A DNA stretch of 64,000 nucleotides from Bolinopsis microptera (taxonomy: Eukaryota; Ctenophora; Tentaculata; Lobata; Bolinopsidae): positions 1,482,879 through 1,546,878 of the forward strand of contig NC_087080.1 of the NCBI RefSeq assembly GCF_026151205.1, in the 5' to 3' direction. Position numbers and translations under genes: made by a program. Under the pieces are notes generated by a model that saw nothing but the letters and a program-made list of their open reading frames with translations, made no database searches and was not told where the DNA came from. This document shows positions 30,309 through 41,850 of the stretch, piece after piece; position 1 is the stretch's first letter; the number at the start of each line of letters is the position of its first letter.

Positions 30309-30597
30309 CAGTGGCGTAACGTTGCCTGTTGGCGCCCCCCTGCCGAAAAAAGCGCCCCCCTGTTGGCACCCCCTCCCCTTTTGGTGCCCCTCCCTAAAAT
30401 TGAACAAATTAGGTGATTTTAGAGAATACGCCGGTAAAATCTCTAAATAAGTGTGTATCTAGAGCAAAACGCGCAGTTTTGCTAGTACTTTGGTTAAGTT
30501 TTCGAAATTGTCCCACATTCAAACGACGATTTGGCGCCCCCCTAAGACGGCGCCCCCCTGCACAGCGGGGTCAGCAGGGCCTTTCGTTACGCCACTG
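30309..30597. mobile_element. 289-bp hAT MITE, left arm only
   Basis: Ends CAGTGGCGTAACG and CGTTACGCCACTG are flanked by the 8-bp duplication CGCGAGGG (30301-30308 and 30598-30605). The right arm has one copy of the target (ccctcgcg, 50416-50423) and no insert. A second copy of the same MITE lies at 32907-33194. Confidence 0.92.
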
Positions 30598-31557
30598 CGC
30601 GAGGGTGCGGGCGATATAAATATCCGCCCGCTAGGCTGCGTGGATATATATATTTATATTTGAACGATCTCTTACTGTAAATGTAATCAACTTTTGACAA
30701 ATTATAGTGGCTACAATTTGGTTAAAATTGTTTGTCAACCCTTTAGTGATGCTAGTTTTAATGAGCCCTAATATCACTGGTTCACAGATCGAACTAAACC
30801 ATACATACAAAACGAAGAAATGTTAATTTGTAGCAACACTCATCAAGGCGTATTTATTGACATTTAAATTAAGGCGAATCAGATTTCACAATTATATGGC
30901 TTCTAAATACAAATGTCGTTCCAGGTAGTACAGCTGAAAGAAAACACGGAATGGTTCGAAGAGAACAGCAGGTAACCTCTTCTGGCCCTTCTAGTTCAAC
31001 AGAATCAGGTAAGAAGTGGTGAGCGTTATAATCTACTGAACATAAATACTTGCAACAATTAGATCTCTTACTGTCACCAACATTAGACCAATATTGGCTA
31101 CATTTGGTTAAAGGTTTTTGTCAATGCTTGTATTGATGCTAGTTTTAATGGGCCCTAATATCACTGGTTCACAGATCGAACTAAAACATACATGTAAAAC
31201 GAAGATATGTAACATTTTAGCAACACTTATCAATGCGTATTTATTGACATTTAAATTATAAAGGCCGCGAATCAAAACTCACAATTATATGGATACTAAA
31301 TAAAAATTTCGTTCAAGGTGGTACAGTTGGAAAAGAACCCGTGACGATAAAAAGTGAACAGCAGTTAACCTCTTCTGGCCCTTCTTCGGGATCAGGTTAG
31401 AAAATGTCAGCGTTATAATCTACTTAACATAGATATTTGTAACAACATGGTCCATAATTAGTATTAGATCATATTAATGTCGCCAAATTAAATGTCAACA
31501 ACAACAAGTCCAATATAAAAATGTTTCCCATGTTGGTTTACGTCATGCTGGTGACAG

Positions 31558-32247
31558 CAGTGATGCACGCCGGTTCATTTTTCGCCAACCGGCGGCGGCG
31601 TGCCCAAAATGGCCCGGCGTGGCGGCGTTCGGCGGCGTAGAACATAATTTTGTCAAAATTTAGGTTTGAATTTCCAGGCCCACAAAAATTGTAACGAAGT
31701 GGCCTCATAGCAGCGAGTAGCCCCATAATGCTACCATCAGAAAACTCTAATTTGTACTTTCAATTTCATGAGTATAATGACTTTAAGTGTTACAATACCT
31801 GGAATCAATGTTATTGTAATGTGACCTAATCACTGTTATTGTAATATTACCTAATTTTGTTAATTCCTGTTAATTCCTAATTCCTGTTATGTTTCAATAA
31901 ATAGGAATGTTCATATTAAACGGCTAAAACAAGAAAAAAGTCTTGATCCTTTTGTTAAAAGAAACATTATTCAATTTACTCAGTTACATTCAGGGATGAC
32001 TTCACATTGTCCCAATTATATTTAAGAAAAATCAAATTCTTAACATTGTCGTTGGACAATCATGCAATTTGGATCTCCTAGAGTTCAAAATCAACCCCGA
32101 CTGGCTCCATACTCTTTCTAATTCAGAACTAGTAGCTGCTTTGAAATTTTTTTAAATTTTCACGCCACGCCGACTTGAGAGGTATCGGCGTGGCGGCGTG
32201 TGAAAATGTGCCGGCGCGGCGGCGTCCGGCGGCGGCGTGCATCACTG
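31558..32247. mobile_element. 690-bp hAT-type element, left arm only
   Basis: Ends CAGTGATGCACGCCGG and ggcgtGCATCACTG are flanked by the 8-bp duplication GGTGACAG (31550-31557 and 32248-32255). The mirror site in the right arm (ctcatactgtcaccagcatg, near 49465) is empty. It is GC-rich near both ends and AT-rich inside, with no long frame. Confidence 0.9.
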
Positions 32248-32313
32248 GGTGACAGTATGAGTAAAGGGCCAGCAATAACGGGGAGGAGTCTAAAGAGGCC
32301 CTTATTTAGCTTA

Positions 32314-33415
32314 CCTTACTCGGGATTATTATGACCAGGATAAAGTGGTGGGTTTAGGGTAATTTCGCCATATTTTTCCCGAACCACATTTTCACCGGTC
32401 GTTAATAAACCCGCCTACTCAGCTTTTAGGGTTCCCAAGGGGTATGGGTGCTCATATTTTAATCGTTGTCTTATATTCACTAAAGAAGACTATTGGGACA
32501 CTTGTTGTAGGTTTTTCGACTTCATTTGGCTAAAATTGCAAAAATTCACCTTTTTGCCCAATTCTTGTCATATATCCTTATTGTCAAATTTGATTCAAAT
32601 AGGCCAATTTTTAATTTCTTAGGTATTGACTATCTCTACATAATGAAATAGGACTCAAAGTAAAAGTAACAGTTAAATTAAAACTTGAATTAATTAAAAC
32701 TGATGAAAGGGATGATCCAGATGAAGATAACGAAGATGATTAAAACTTATTGGATTTGGAAGACTAAACAGCTCTCCCTTTATTTTAATATCGATCTGGT
32801 TGTTACGCTTCAAATGTTAAAAATTATTTTCCATCTAGTTTGATTAACCACGAGTCATTATTTCTGTCTACTTTCAACAATTATTGATAATTCGACTTGT
32901 TTCACACAGTGGCGTAACGTTGCCTGTTGGCGCCCCCCTGCCGAAAAAAGCGCCCCCCTGTTGGCGCCCCCTCCCCTTTTGGTGCCCCTCCCTAAAATTA
33001 AACAAATTAGGTGATTTTAAAGAATACGCCGGTAAAATCTCTAAAAAAGTGTGTATCTAGAGCTAAACGCGCAGTTTTGCTAGTACTTTAGTTAAGTTTT
33101 CGAAATTGTCCCACATTCAAACGACGATTTGGCGCCCCCTAAGACGGCGCCCCCCTGCACAGCGGGGTCAGCAGGGCCTTTCGTTACGCCACTGGTTTCA
33201 CAAGTTTTAGCAATGCGAAAATTTCTAAACTTGCTTATCTCTAATAAGGAAATTTACATCTGAGACAAAATTTTTGAATCTAAAATTGAAAGGTTGGACA
33301 CCGGTAAAATGGCGACCGGTAAAATGTGGTGGGTTTTGAGCAATTTCGCCATATTTTTCCCGAACCATATTTTAACCGGTCGTTAATAAACCCGTCGTAA
33401 TAATCCCGAGTAAGG
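32314..33415. mobile_element. TA-flanked TIR element (left arm copy)
   Basis: Inverted ends CCTTACTCGGGATTATTA and TAATAATCCCGAGTAAGG are flanked by TA, at a point where sister repeat units read agcttagttta. A second subterminal repeat (cgccatatttttcccgaacc, with ggtcgttaataaacccg) faces inward from both sides. The TA target suits Tc1/mariner-type or another TA-targeting superfamily. No transposase. The right arm copy spans 43979-49411 and contains the LTR element. Confidence 0.8.
32907..33194. mobile_element. 288-bp hAT MITE, second copy
   Basis: Same family as 30309-30597, inserted in the TA-flanked element and flanked by GTTTCACA (32899-32906 and 33195-33202). The mirror position in the right arm lacks the MITE but carries a scarred, partly duplicated target (44192-44206), as left by hAT excision. 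Confidence 0.92.
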
Positions 33416-34382
33416 TAGTTTATATTTGAACGATCTCTTACTGTAATCAACTTTTGACAAATAGTGGCTACAATTTGGTTAAAATTGTTTGTCAACCCTT
33501 TAGTGATGCTAGTTTTAATGGGCCCTAATATCACTGGTTCACATATCGAACTAAAACATACAATAAACATACAAAACGAAGATATGTAACATTTTAGCAA
33601 CACTTATCAATGCGTATTTATTGACATTTAAATTAAGGCCGCGAATCAAAACTCACAATTTTATGGATACTAAATAAAAATTTCGTTCAAGGTGTTACAG
33701 TTGGAAAAGAACCCGTGACGATAAAAGGTGAACAGCAGTTAACCTCTTCTGGCCCTTCTCCGGGATCAGGTTAGAAAATGTCAGCGTTATAATCTACTCG
33801 ACATAGATACTTATTGTAACAACATGGTCCATAATTATTATCACAGTGCTGGCAAGCACGAGCGTTGTCTTTATTGGGGGTATACTATGTACCCCCTTTA
33901 CTATTGTACCCCCTTTACTAGTATACCCCCTTTACTATTATAACCCATTTACTATTACACCCCCTTTGGTACACGTCGGAAGCCTCTTTCGTGCCACGAA
34001 AAACTCCGATAGGAGTTTTTCAGGCATTAAGACTCAGCGGAAGTCGTTCAGCAGATTTATTTTTAGTTCAAAACATTCTAATTTGATGTCAAAGATGAGA
34101 GAAATAAAAAATAGTTATGTGGAGATTTTTAAGAAATTTGCATAAAATACGCGCCGGCACTGTTATACGAAATTCGGTAAAAAACCCGAAATCGCCATAT
34201 TCAGGTGCCTTAAAAACCACGTTAAAATTGAGTTAGAGATCTGAAACTTTGCAAGGCGTCTAAACATTGACCAAATCGACTGCAAAAAAAGTTTCAAGTT
34301 TCAGGAGCATCGGGAAATGGGTTTTCTAGAACCCCTGTTTTACGACAGATTGTCGGGATATATATCTGTCTATCTATATACA

Positions 34383-35110
34383 TATATTTGACCAAACCCC
34401 ATAATCATGGGTAGAGTGGACCGCTGCCAGTGTCTCTCTTTCCCAAACAAAAGGAAATGATATTAATTTGATTGACCGTTCTCAAATGCAAAATGATACC
34501 GAGAATGAAATCGGTCGCTCGCTTTTCCCATTCATTCACGGCTTACGAATTGTAATAAGTTTCGATTGATTACATCAATCAGATGCTGTAAAAATCTCTT
34601 TGGCCTTGGGTTGCGTTCGGGTCGATACCTAGTATTTCGGGGTAAGGGTGGTAGTTATTACTTATTGAATTAGCTGAAGTTTATTGAATCTTTATTGCCG
34701 AGTACAGCTGCCTTTGGGTAGTTCTTCTTAATCTATTACAATTGTAAATGACTGGGAAAAGCGAGCGACCGATTTCATTCTCGGTATCATTTTGCATTTG
34801 AGAACGGTCTTGACCATTGTTAATGATTTGGCCCGGCGCACGCTACTTCGAAGAAATTTAGACGAGTAACATCCGTCAAAGAACGGTCTTGATTCACGAT
34901 GTCAATCCTTCGCATCTCGCCGATCTGCAGTTGCATAAGGTGTGGTTGCGAGAAGCATTATTGGATGCGCGCGCGCGACCCAGTAGTGCATCGCGCTACA
35001 AAGAACGGTCAATCAAATTAATATAATATCATTTCCTTTTGTTTGGGAAAGAGAGACACTGGCAGCGGTCCACTCTACCCATGAATATGATTATGGGTTT
35101 TGGTCAAATA
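34383..35110. mobile_element. fold-back element with inverted ends of roughly 165 bp
   Basis: The left end (tatatttgaccaaa, then catgggtagagtggaccgct, then ctcaaatgcaaaatgatacc) is repeated in reverse at 34745-35110. The middle includes a GC-rich insertion (about 34820-35000) not present in the related copy at window position 1. No frame. Confidence 0.7.
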
Positions 35111-36460
35111 TCATCTCTTTTTGATTATAATGTCAGGGTACTTTATAAAGTTGAAATATAAACTGATATCTTCATTAATAAGGAGGAAGTTTCAACGATT
35201 TCGAAATTTTTCCTTTAAACAAATTTCCTTGTGTTTAGGTAAGCATATCGGTCGATCACTGACTGAATATGCCACTTAATACTCATTCAAGTTGGCATTA
35301 AATTCATATATAATGACATTAAACTGTCGTGGCAAAGCAGAATTTGTTGGAAATCACGAATGAGCAAAATTCTCACCTTTCGCACGTGCAAACTTTGAGC
35401 GGACGTTGCGTGGGCATCTAATACTGAATCGCCGTAAATTTGTTCATGTAATTGTTTTATATATAGTTTAATAAGCCTGCAAAGTTTCAAAGTATTTCAA
35501 GAAGAACTGTAATCATAACGGCACTCTAAAGTCGACAGAAAATGACGGAAACAGCAATTTTCAGTGATTTTAGCAATTTTTCAGAACTGAGCTCCACAAC
35601 TCATGGCATGGCCCAACACCAGAGAATACTAAATCGCAAAATTGACGTTTTTATAAAATAATTCTTCAAAAAAGCACAAACTTCAATGACGAATATCTTT
35701 ATGAAGGAGCAAGCTAGAAAAATTTTCCGGTAGATTTTCAGAATTCTTAAACAATTATCTAACTTCAATATGCCCTCAAATTTTGAATAAAATTACTCCT
35801 TAATGGTGTAAAATCAGTTTGAAAAGTTGTTATTTTGTCAAAAATCAAGTTTTAATCGCAAAATTGACGTTTTTATAAAATAATTATTCTAAAAAGCACA
35901 AACTTCAATGACGAATATCTTTATGAAGGAGCAAGCTAGAAAAACTTTCCGGTAGATTTTCAGAATGCTTAAACAATTATCTAACTTCAATATGCCCTCA
36001 AATTTTGAATAAAATTACTCCTTAATGGTGTAAAATCAGTTTGAAAAGTTGTAATTTTGTCAAAAATCAAGTTTTAAAAACACTTAATTTGATGACGTCA
36101 TCAAGTAGTGATTTGATTTGAAACTTTTACAAAATAGCAAATATACAAATGTACAGCAAATCGAACAAACATATAAAATGGGCCGAAATGTATAAATGCT
36201 ATAAAGCGTGGGTCAGTGAAACAAGTACAGAGGACAACTTTTAAAACACGAGGTTTATGGCCGCCCAAAGTCTCAATAACGTCACCTTCACCTAGTAATA
36301 AAATTATGAAATATGAAGTGTGAAACAAATTATGAAATATGAAGTGTGAAACAATCAAGAAATAGAGTATATAAATCATAAAATTGTCTCTCAAATACAG
36401 ATAACGTCCGAAAACACAATACTCATTCAAATACTGATCAGTGTCCGAGAGACATGAATT
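35111..36460. repeat. arm-specific segment with a 220-bp tandem duplication
   Basis: A block from aatcgcaaaattgacg to tcaaaaatcaagttt occurs twice in tandem (about 35631-35853 and 35855-36076) with few differences. The rest is AT-rich DNA without recognisable genes. This segment has no counterpart in the right arm. Confidence 0.75.
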
Positions 36461-37180
36461 GCTTCATGGTGGTTTCTTATCACGGCTACAGACTTTCCCG
36501 TACCGGATGTATAAGTGGTCGAGATGAGACAGATCCATACATTTTATGTGGTGACTGTTCCTCACGAACATTCTGATCCTGTAACATATGAACAGGGAGA
36601 TCGTCTCCTTAACAAATCGAACAGTTACTATCACAATTTCCAGAGCACAGCATGATAACAAAGTCAAAAGAAACACAATGAAGGTAGGTTACGAACACCA
36701 CAATATAACAATCATACTAACAACAGAATTAAATTTATTCTGACGACGGGCAGCCCTGATGTGCTCCGTGATCCTCAACGGGTGACCACTTGTAATAGAG
36801 GTGTTATGTCACGTGACGCTGATCCGTCCAATTACAAACAGGACGAGTCAGCAGACGGATATTATATCTTCTGTTTACCTTTCTTATCTGTATTTGACCC
36901 TTTGTTCACATTGTTTTCTCTACCACAGCTTGGCAATTTCAAGGTGCTCCTATCTGCACCTCAGTACACACGCCATGATTACGTCATGCAGAACTAGAAA
37001 TTGTGTAATCCGTGAGCGTTATGTAACCGTGCTCACAGCCCATGTACAATGCAAACTGTTGGGGGGGGGGGGGGGGGGGGATTGTAGGAACTTATCGTCC
37101 AGTCATGAACAGAATATTAACATAATTTTTTATCAGCCATACCAATCAGAGTCATCTCCAGTTATGGAAGTGACAATGAC

Positions 37181-37852
37181 TTGGTGAATGTTGTCCAGAA
37201 ATACGAAGGTCACTTGAGACGAACTCGGAGTTTTAGTGAAAGTGAGAGTCAGCAAGCCACAAACTCCACCACAGCACCGAAAGGAAAAAATAAACTGTTT
37301 CAGTTTGTGAAGAAAACGGGATCTACGCTTAGATCTCGCCTCGTTACATCTAAACAGCTTGCCTTAGGTGCTAAACATGGTAAAACTGAACCCTGTCACA
37401 GAAGAAACTGCAAGTGTTGTAAAATGATCATGAGTAAGGACTCCATCACATCAAATGGCAAAAAGATCAAATCAGCCCCTGGTTGTTGCAAGACTTATAA
37501 CATCATCTATCTTGTACAGTGTTCGATTTGTAAGAAAAACTATGTGGGTAGGACTATTAATAGCTTGCATAAAAGGATGGACGGACACAGGTCCAAATTT
37601 TATGAAATCGTTGATGGTAGAGCATTTGATATTACTAGTGATGAGTATAGCCTAGGAGTTCACTTGATTGACCACGGTTTAGGAGTACATACAGATTTTA
37701 ATGAAACTTTTAGAACTTTTATTTTAGAGAATTGCAGTCCCAGTACACTTGAAGTAAAAGAAAATAACTACATACATTTGCTTAATTCTCTTAGACCTTT
37801 TGGCCTTAATACTGTCAATCCCTTTGGATTACCTATATTCCATAAACCTTAA
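37181..37852 (+). CDS. GIY-YIG endonuclease of a Penelope-like element, 5'-truncated
   Basis: A 223-codon frame in the palindrome spacer, open upstream to about 37121, so the 37181 TTG is not a real start. Residues 75-90 carry a Cys-rich PCHRRNCKCC motif like the zinc-binding segment found before this endonuclease in Penelope-like elements. NIIYLVQCSICKKNYVGRT (about 106-125) contains the IIY and YVG halves of the GIY-YIG signature, followed by HKRMDGHR with the catalytic Arg. The C-terminal LRPFGLNTVNPFGLP before the stop is also family-like. The enzyme would nick DNA to prime reverse transcription. The RT that should precede it is missing, cut off near a poly-G run (37062-37080). It is not part of the RT element at 21627-23948, which is in another place and orientation. 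Confidence 0.85.
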   Translation: MVNVVQKYEGHLRRTRSFSESESQQATNSTTAPKGKNKLFQFVKKTGSTLRSRLVTSKQLALGAKHGKTEPCHRRNCKCCKMIMSKDSITSNGKKIKSAPGCCKTYNIIYLVQCSICKKNYVGRTINSLHKRMDGHRSKFYEIVDGRAFDITSDEYSLGVHLIDHGLGVHTDFNETFRTFILENCSPSTLEVKENNYIHLLNSLRPFGLNTVNPFGLPIFHKP

Positions 37853-38400
37853 TATGATCTTTTTACCTTTTTCGGATTCTTAATTTTGTAACGGTTTGAG
37901 TTTCACTAACCTTTTAACATTTTTTAGGTTCAATGTCACTGGAGATGACTACAATCGAAATATATTTGGCAAGAATCTGAATGTTTTCAGTGTTGAAAGT
38001 TTAGTTTCTTAAATCCTGGAGTAGTCATTCGTGTCCCTGATATTTGGGTTAATTCTAACTCTCCTAACATAATTTTTTATTTATTTAAGTAGACCTGGTC
38101 ATTTAAAAAAAATCACTGTCGCCACCTCCCTTAAAAAAATGTGACAAAAAATACGATACGAATATGTACGGTACCAGCTAAAATATCTGCCAGTTACATT
38201 CAATACAGGTAGAATTTTTATTCCATTTAATTTTAGGGAAGGGGAAGTTAAACAAGTAAATAAAATTTACCACTATTAACGGTTGAAAATATATATTGAA
38301 CACGAAACAGCACTACATCTGCAAAAAAGGGAACGAAGGTAAATTTAAACTAGCGTCTAAGACATGGCTTTGGCTACACAAGCTGCTGTCTTACAGCAGC
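37853..38400 (+). other. probable 3' part of the GIY-YIG element, then AT-rich DNA
   Basis: AT-rich sequence following the endonuclease stop. The start may be the element's 3' UTR, but I cannot locate its end or a target duplication. Confidence 0.35.
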
Positions 38401-39105
38401 ATACATCTTATTCGTATTGAGGACGACTAGGAGGAAGAGGACGCGCGATGAAGACTGAGGAGGACGACGAGGACGAGGACGATTATGAGGAAGAAGAGGA
38501 GGAGGACTGATGAAGAGCAAGGAGGAGGAGGAGGACTAAGGAAGAGGAGGAGGACTGAGGAGGAGGAGTGATGAGGAGCAAGGAGGAGGATTAGGAGGAG
38601 GAATAAGGAAGAGGAGGAGGAGGAGGACTGAGGAGGAGGACTGAGGAGGAGGACGTAGGAGGACTGATGGGGGGGGAGGAGGAGGAGGAAGCAACTAAAT
38701 GTTATTTACATATTTTGTCCGTTTTTGTCCGCCCTACTTGAAGGAGGAGGAGGAGCACTGATGATGAGGAGGAGGAGGACTAGTGAGGAAGAGGAGGGGG
38801 ATGAGGAGGAGGAAGACTGAGGAAGACTGAGGAAGAGGAGGAGGACTAAGAGGAGGATGAGGAGGAGAACTGAGAGGAGGAGGAAGACTGAGGAGGACTG
38901 AGGAAAAGGACTGATGAGGAGGAGGATCAGGAGGAGGACTGATGAGTGATGATGAGGAGGAGGAGGAGGACTGGGGAGGAGGCTAGGAGGATGAGGACTG
39001 AGGAGGAGGAGGAGGACTGAGAAGGAGGAGGATAAGGAGGAGGAAGAGGAGGAGGAGGAGGACTGAGGAGGACTGAGGAGGAGGGAGGAGGAAGGAGGAG
39101 GAGGC
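38401..39105. repeat. (AGG)n-rich compound microsatellite
   Basis: Tracts of gaggaggaggactgagg with an island at 38695-38745. It is the complement of the (TCC)n type at 1.7-4.7 kb, including the ctcag/ctgag spacer variant. Minus-strand serine/proline frames are artefacts. Confidence 0.9.
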
Positions 39106-39234
39106 TCATTGATTACTATAGTTATAAACTTGATTGCAATTTGCCGAATAAGAATACTATGAAAATGCACACTGTAATATAGTATCAAATATGAGTGTAG
39201 AGTACAGTGTGTAATTACATGTGATTATGTAATT

Positions 39235-39440
39235 ATGTTCTCAAAAAGCGTCAAAAAGTTCTCAAAAAGCGTCAAAAAGCGTCAAAAAGTGCCCAAAAAG
39301 TGCCCAAAAAGCGCCAAAAATCTCCAAAAAAGTGCCGAAAAGCGCCAAAAAGCGCGCAAAAAAAGCGTCAAAAAATGTCCAAAAAAGCGCCAAAAAGTGC
39401 CAAAAAGGGCCAAAAAGGGCCAAAAAATGTAAGAAAGCGT
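39235..39440. repeat. minisatellite of caaaaagcg-type units
   Basis: Irregular 10-12 bp units (gtcaaaaagcgc, gcccaaaaagt). The translated Lys-rich frame is an artefact. Confidence 0.85.
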
Positions 39441-40149
39441 CTATGATTTGTCTAGAGGTCGTTGAAGAATTTGTCTAAAAGCGCTGAAAAAATGTCAAAA
39501 CTAAAATGTCACCAGCCCCATAGAAATAGTGCTTAAATAATGTTAATGTTCCGTTCATGATTGACCGGTTAGCATCACAGTCAGTTGGAGGAGCGACCAA
39601 CACACTATCAAGATCGGTTGTCTATCTTAAACCCCCCCCCACAGTTTGTATTGTACGTGGGCAATGGGCACGGTTATATAAGTACAACAATCACACTATT
39701 TCAAGTTCATGACGTAATCATGGCGTGTTTACCGCGGTGCAGATATTGCACGCGGACCTTGCCAAGCCGAGATGTGGTAGAGATAACAATGTGAACAGAG
39801 GGTCAAATAAAGATAAGGAAAGTAAACACACGATATCGATCTGCTGACTCGTCCTGTTTGTAATTGGACGGATCAGCGTCACGTGACATAACACCTCTAT
39901 TACAAGTGGTCGCTCGTTGAGGATCACGGAGCACATCAGGGCTGCCCGTCGTCAGAATAAATTTAATTCTGTTGTTAGTATGATTGTTATATTGTGGTGT
40001 TCGTAACCTACCTTCATTGTGTTTCTTTTGACTTTGTTATCATGCTGTGCTCTGGAAATTGTGATAGTACCTGTTCGATTTGTTAAGGAGACGATCTCCC
40101 TGTTCATATGTTACAGGATCAGAATGTTCGTGAGGAACAGTCACTAAAA

Positions 40150-41850
40150 GTGAGTTGCTTACCTGCTGTGTGTTTTCGTACTCTGGTCTTCACTCAAGTT
40201 GCAAAGCTGCAATAAACGTATCGCAAAGAACATTTATATCTGAAAATTGTGTTAGTACCAGTTTGATCAGTTAAGGTGAGGATTGCCTCGATCTGTCGGG
40301 TTCAGCTTAACTGCCTAGGTCATAAGTAGAACCGAAGGATCAAAATATATGTTGCTTGTTGCTCGTATCAACCATAAAACATCAATTTTGAGGGATAAGG
40401 AAGTGTTTATAGGTTCTGAAACCTAGCTAAATCGATTTTTCGTGCAATTTTAGGTCAGAAACAGTCATCAAAATGAGTTAATAAGAAGGTCGATTTCTCG
40501 GTTATTTTTGAGGTTTCGTTCAGCAAATAATTCGGGGCCTTCAAAGGGGGGTAACAAGAAAGCGTTACAAGTGTTACAAGCCTTCTATAATACAAAATGT
40601 GTTTCACCTCCTCAACCTGCCGAACATGTGCTCACTATTAAAATAAACAAATGTGTTTCACCTCCCCACCAGTATTCACATCTATTGATTGGCAAAGCGT
40701 CTATCCCTGAATATATATATATAATATATTATGTATATACATAGATAGATGTCCCGACAATCTGTCGTAAAACAGGGGTTCTAGAAAACCCATTTCCCGA
40801 TACTCCTGAAAACGAAATTTTTTTAACAGTCGATTTGGTCAACGGCTAGACGCCCTGCAAAGTTTCAGATCTCTAACTCAATTTTAACATGGTTTTTAGG
40901 GCACCTGAATATGGCGATTTTGGATTTTTTACCGAATTCCGTATAACAGTGCTGGCACGTATTTTATGCAAACTTCTTAAAAATCTCCACATAACTATTT
41001 CTTATCCCTGTCATCTTTGACATCAAATTAGAATGTTTTGAACTAAAAATAATTCTGCTGAACGACTTCTGATGAGTCTTTATAATGCTGTCCTCCGCGA
41101 GGTTTCACTCGCTCCGGCACGCCGCTAATTCCTTAATTACGGGGACTGCTCGAGAGTTCTGGGGAATTTCTATCCTTATTGGTGGAGACGACTTTACAGT
41201 CTAGGTGAATTGCTGTCCTTAATTACGGAGGTGGTCCTAGTCTTAGGGGATTGGTCAGCTAGTTAATCTGTGGAATCTATCACTTAATTACACAGGGCCC
41301 TTGGTGTTGAGGGTTCCCTCGGTATTTGGGTAGGCCAGCCGTCTTCTACAGGGATGGTAGTGGAACTAGAAAAGGGGGTTACTCGGTACCTGGGCCTCGT
41401 CACTTACTGGGTCAACGGTCTCAATTAATCGGCGGGAGTTTTAGGACTAAGGCTTCTAGATAATTGGGGTCCGTAACTTATCGTGAGGGAAGTTCCACTT
41501 CCACTTAGGTACTCGGAGGGGAACTAGGGATCCGACTAGAGGCTTGCGGGGCATAGGCCGTCTCCACATAACTTACTTACTAACTTACTTACTAACTAAC
41601 TAACTAACTAACTAACTAGACATGGGAGCTCTAGTATCGGTATTTGTAGGATATAGATATAGGCCGTCTTCACATGAAGGAATTGTTGTTTAAAAGTTTA
41701 CATAAGTTGTTAGATTTATTAAATAAAATGGTAGTCGTGAAATCCGGAGTAGGTAATGTAACTCATAATAACATTTATGGTCCATTTCGTATAACAAATC
41801 AATCACTCGACAATCATGTTCAACATAATATCAGCATCATAATTGTAATA
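40150..41850. other. right-arm segment without a left counterpart
   Basis: It holds a second copy (about 40750-41060) of the sequence also seen at 34010-34380 and 42130-42440, and a tetranucleotide run (ACTT/ACTA)n at 41570-41622. Two copies of aaatgtgtttcacctcc lie near 40596 and 40648. No gene recognised. Confidence 0.5.

Larger units (their letters stand above)
28453..30655. mobile_element. composite GC-rich insertion with TATATCCACCAGC-type ends
   Basis: It lies between two host repeat units (agcttag and tttatatttgaacg). The left end reads TATATCCACCAGCGTGCGC and the right end, in reverse complement, TATATATCCACGCAGCC, an imperfect inverted pair. The same end motif recurs inside at about 29784 and 30002, which suggests nested or fused copies. 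The interior has agcccgct inverted motifs, a purine-rich tract and, in this arm only, a duplicated block of about 350 bp (29860-30175). No coding frame. Classification open. Confidence 0.5.
27164..33850. repeat. tandem copies of a dispersed repeat unit (left arm) hosting several insertions
   Basis: Units begin gtttatatttgaacgatct and run through gatgctagttttaatgggcc, catttaaattaaggcg, aacctcttctggcccttct and aaagtggcccttatttagc. They lie at 27164-28450, 30656-31065, 31066-32313 and 33418-33850. The gaps between and inside them are transposon insertions listed separately. Mirror copies lie in the right arm at 42660-43978 and 49412-53230. No coding capacity. Confidence 0.8.
21366..37035. repeat. 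left arm of a very large imperfect palindrome
   Basis: Read in reverse complement, this arm matches 39690-53985 in order. Examples are 24009-24236 with 53438-53665, 27295-28450 with 51924-53073, 29294-29624 with 50761-51091, 33280-33850 with 42660-44114, and 36460-37030 with 39690-40145. The outer parts are nearly identical by eye. The inner segments (34.1-34.7 kb with 41.85-42.6 kb; 36.5-37.0 kb with 39.7-40.1 kb) are clearly more diverged, and 34.7-36.46 kb has no counterpart. The sum of paired coordinates shifts by exactly the lengths of the arm-specific insertions listed separately, for example 2694 bp for the LINE at 24417-27110. Confidence 0.9.
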
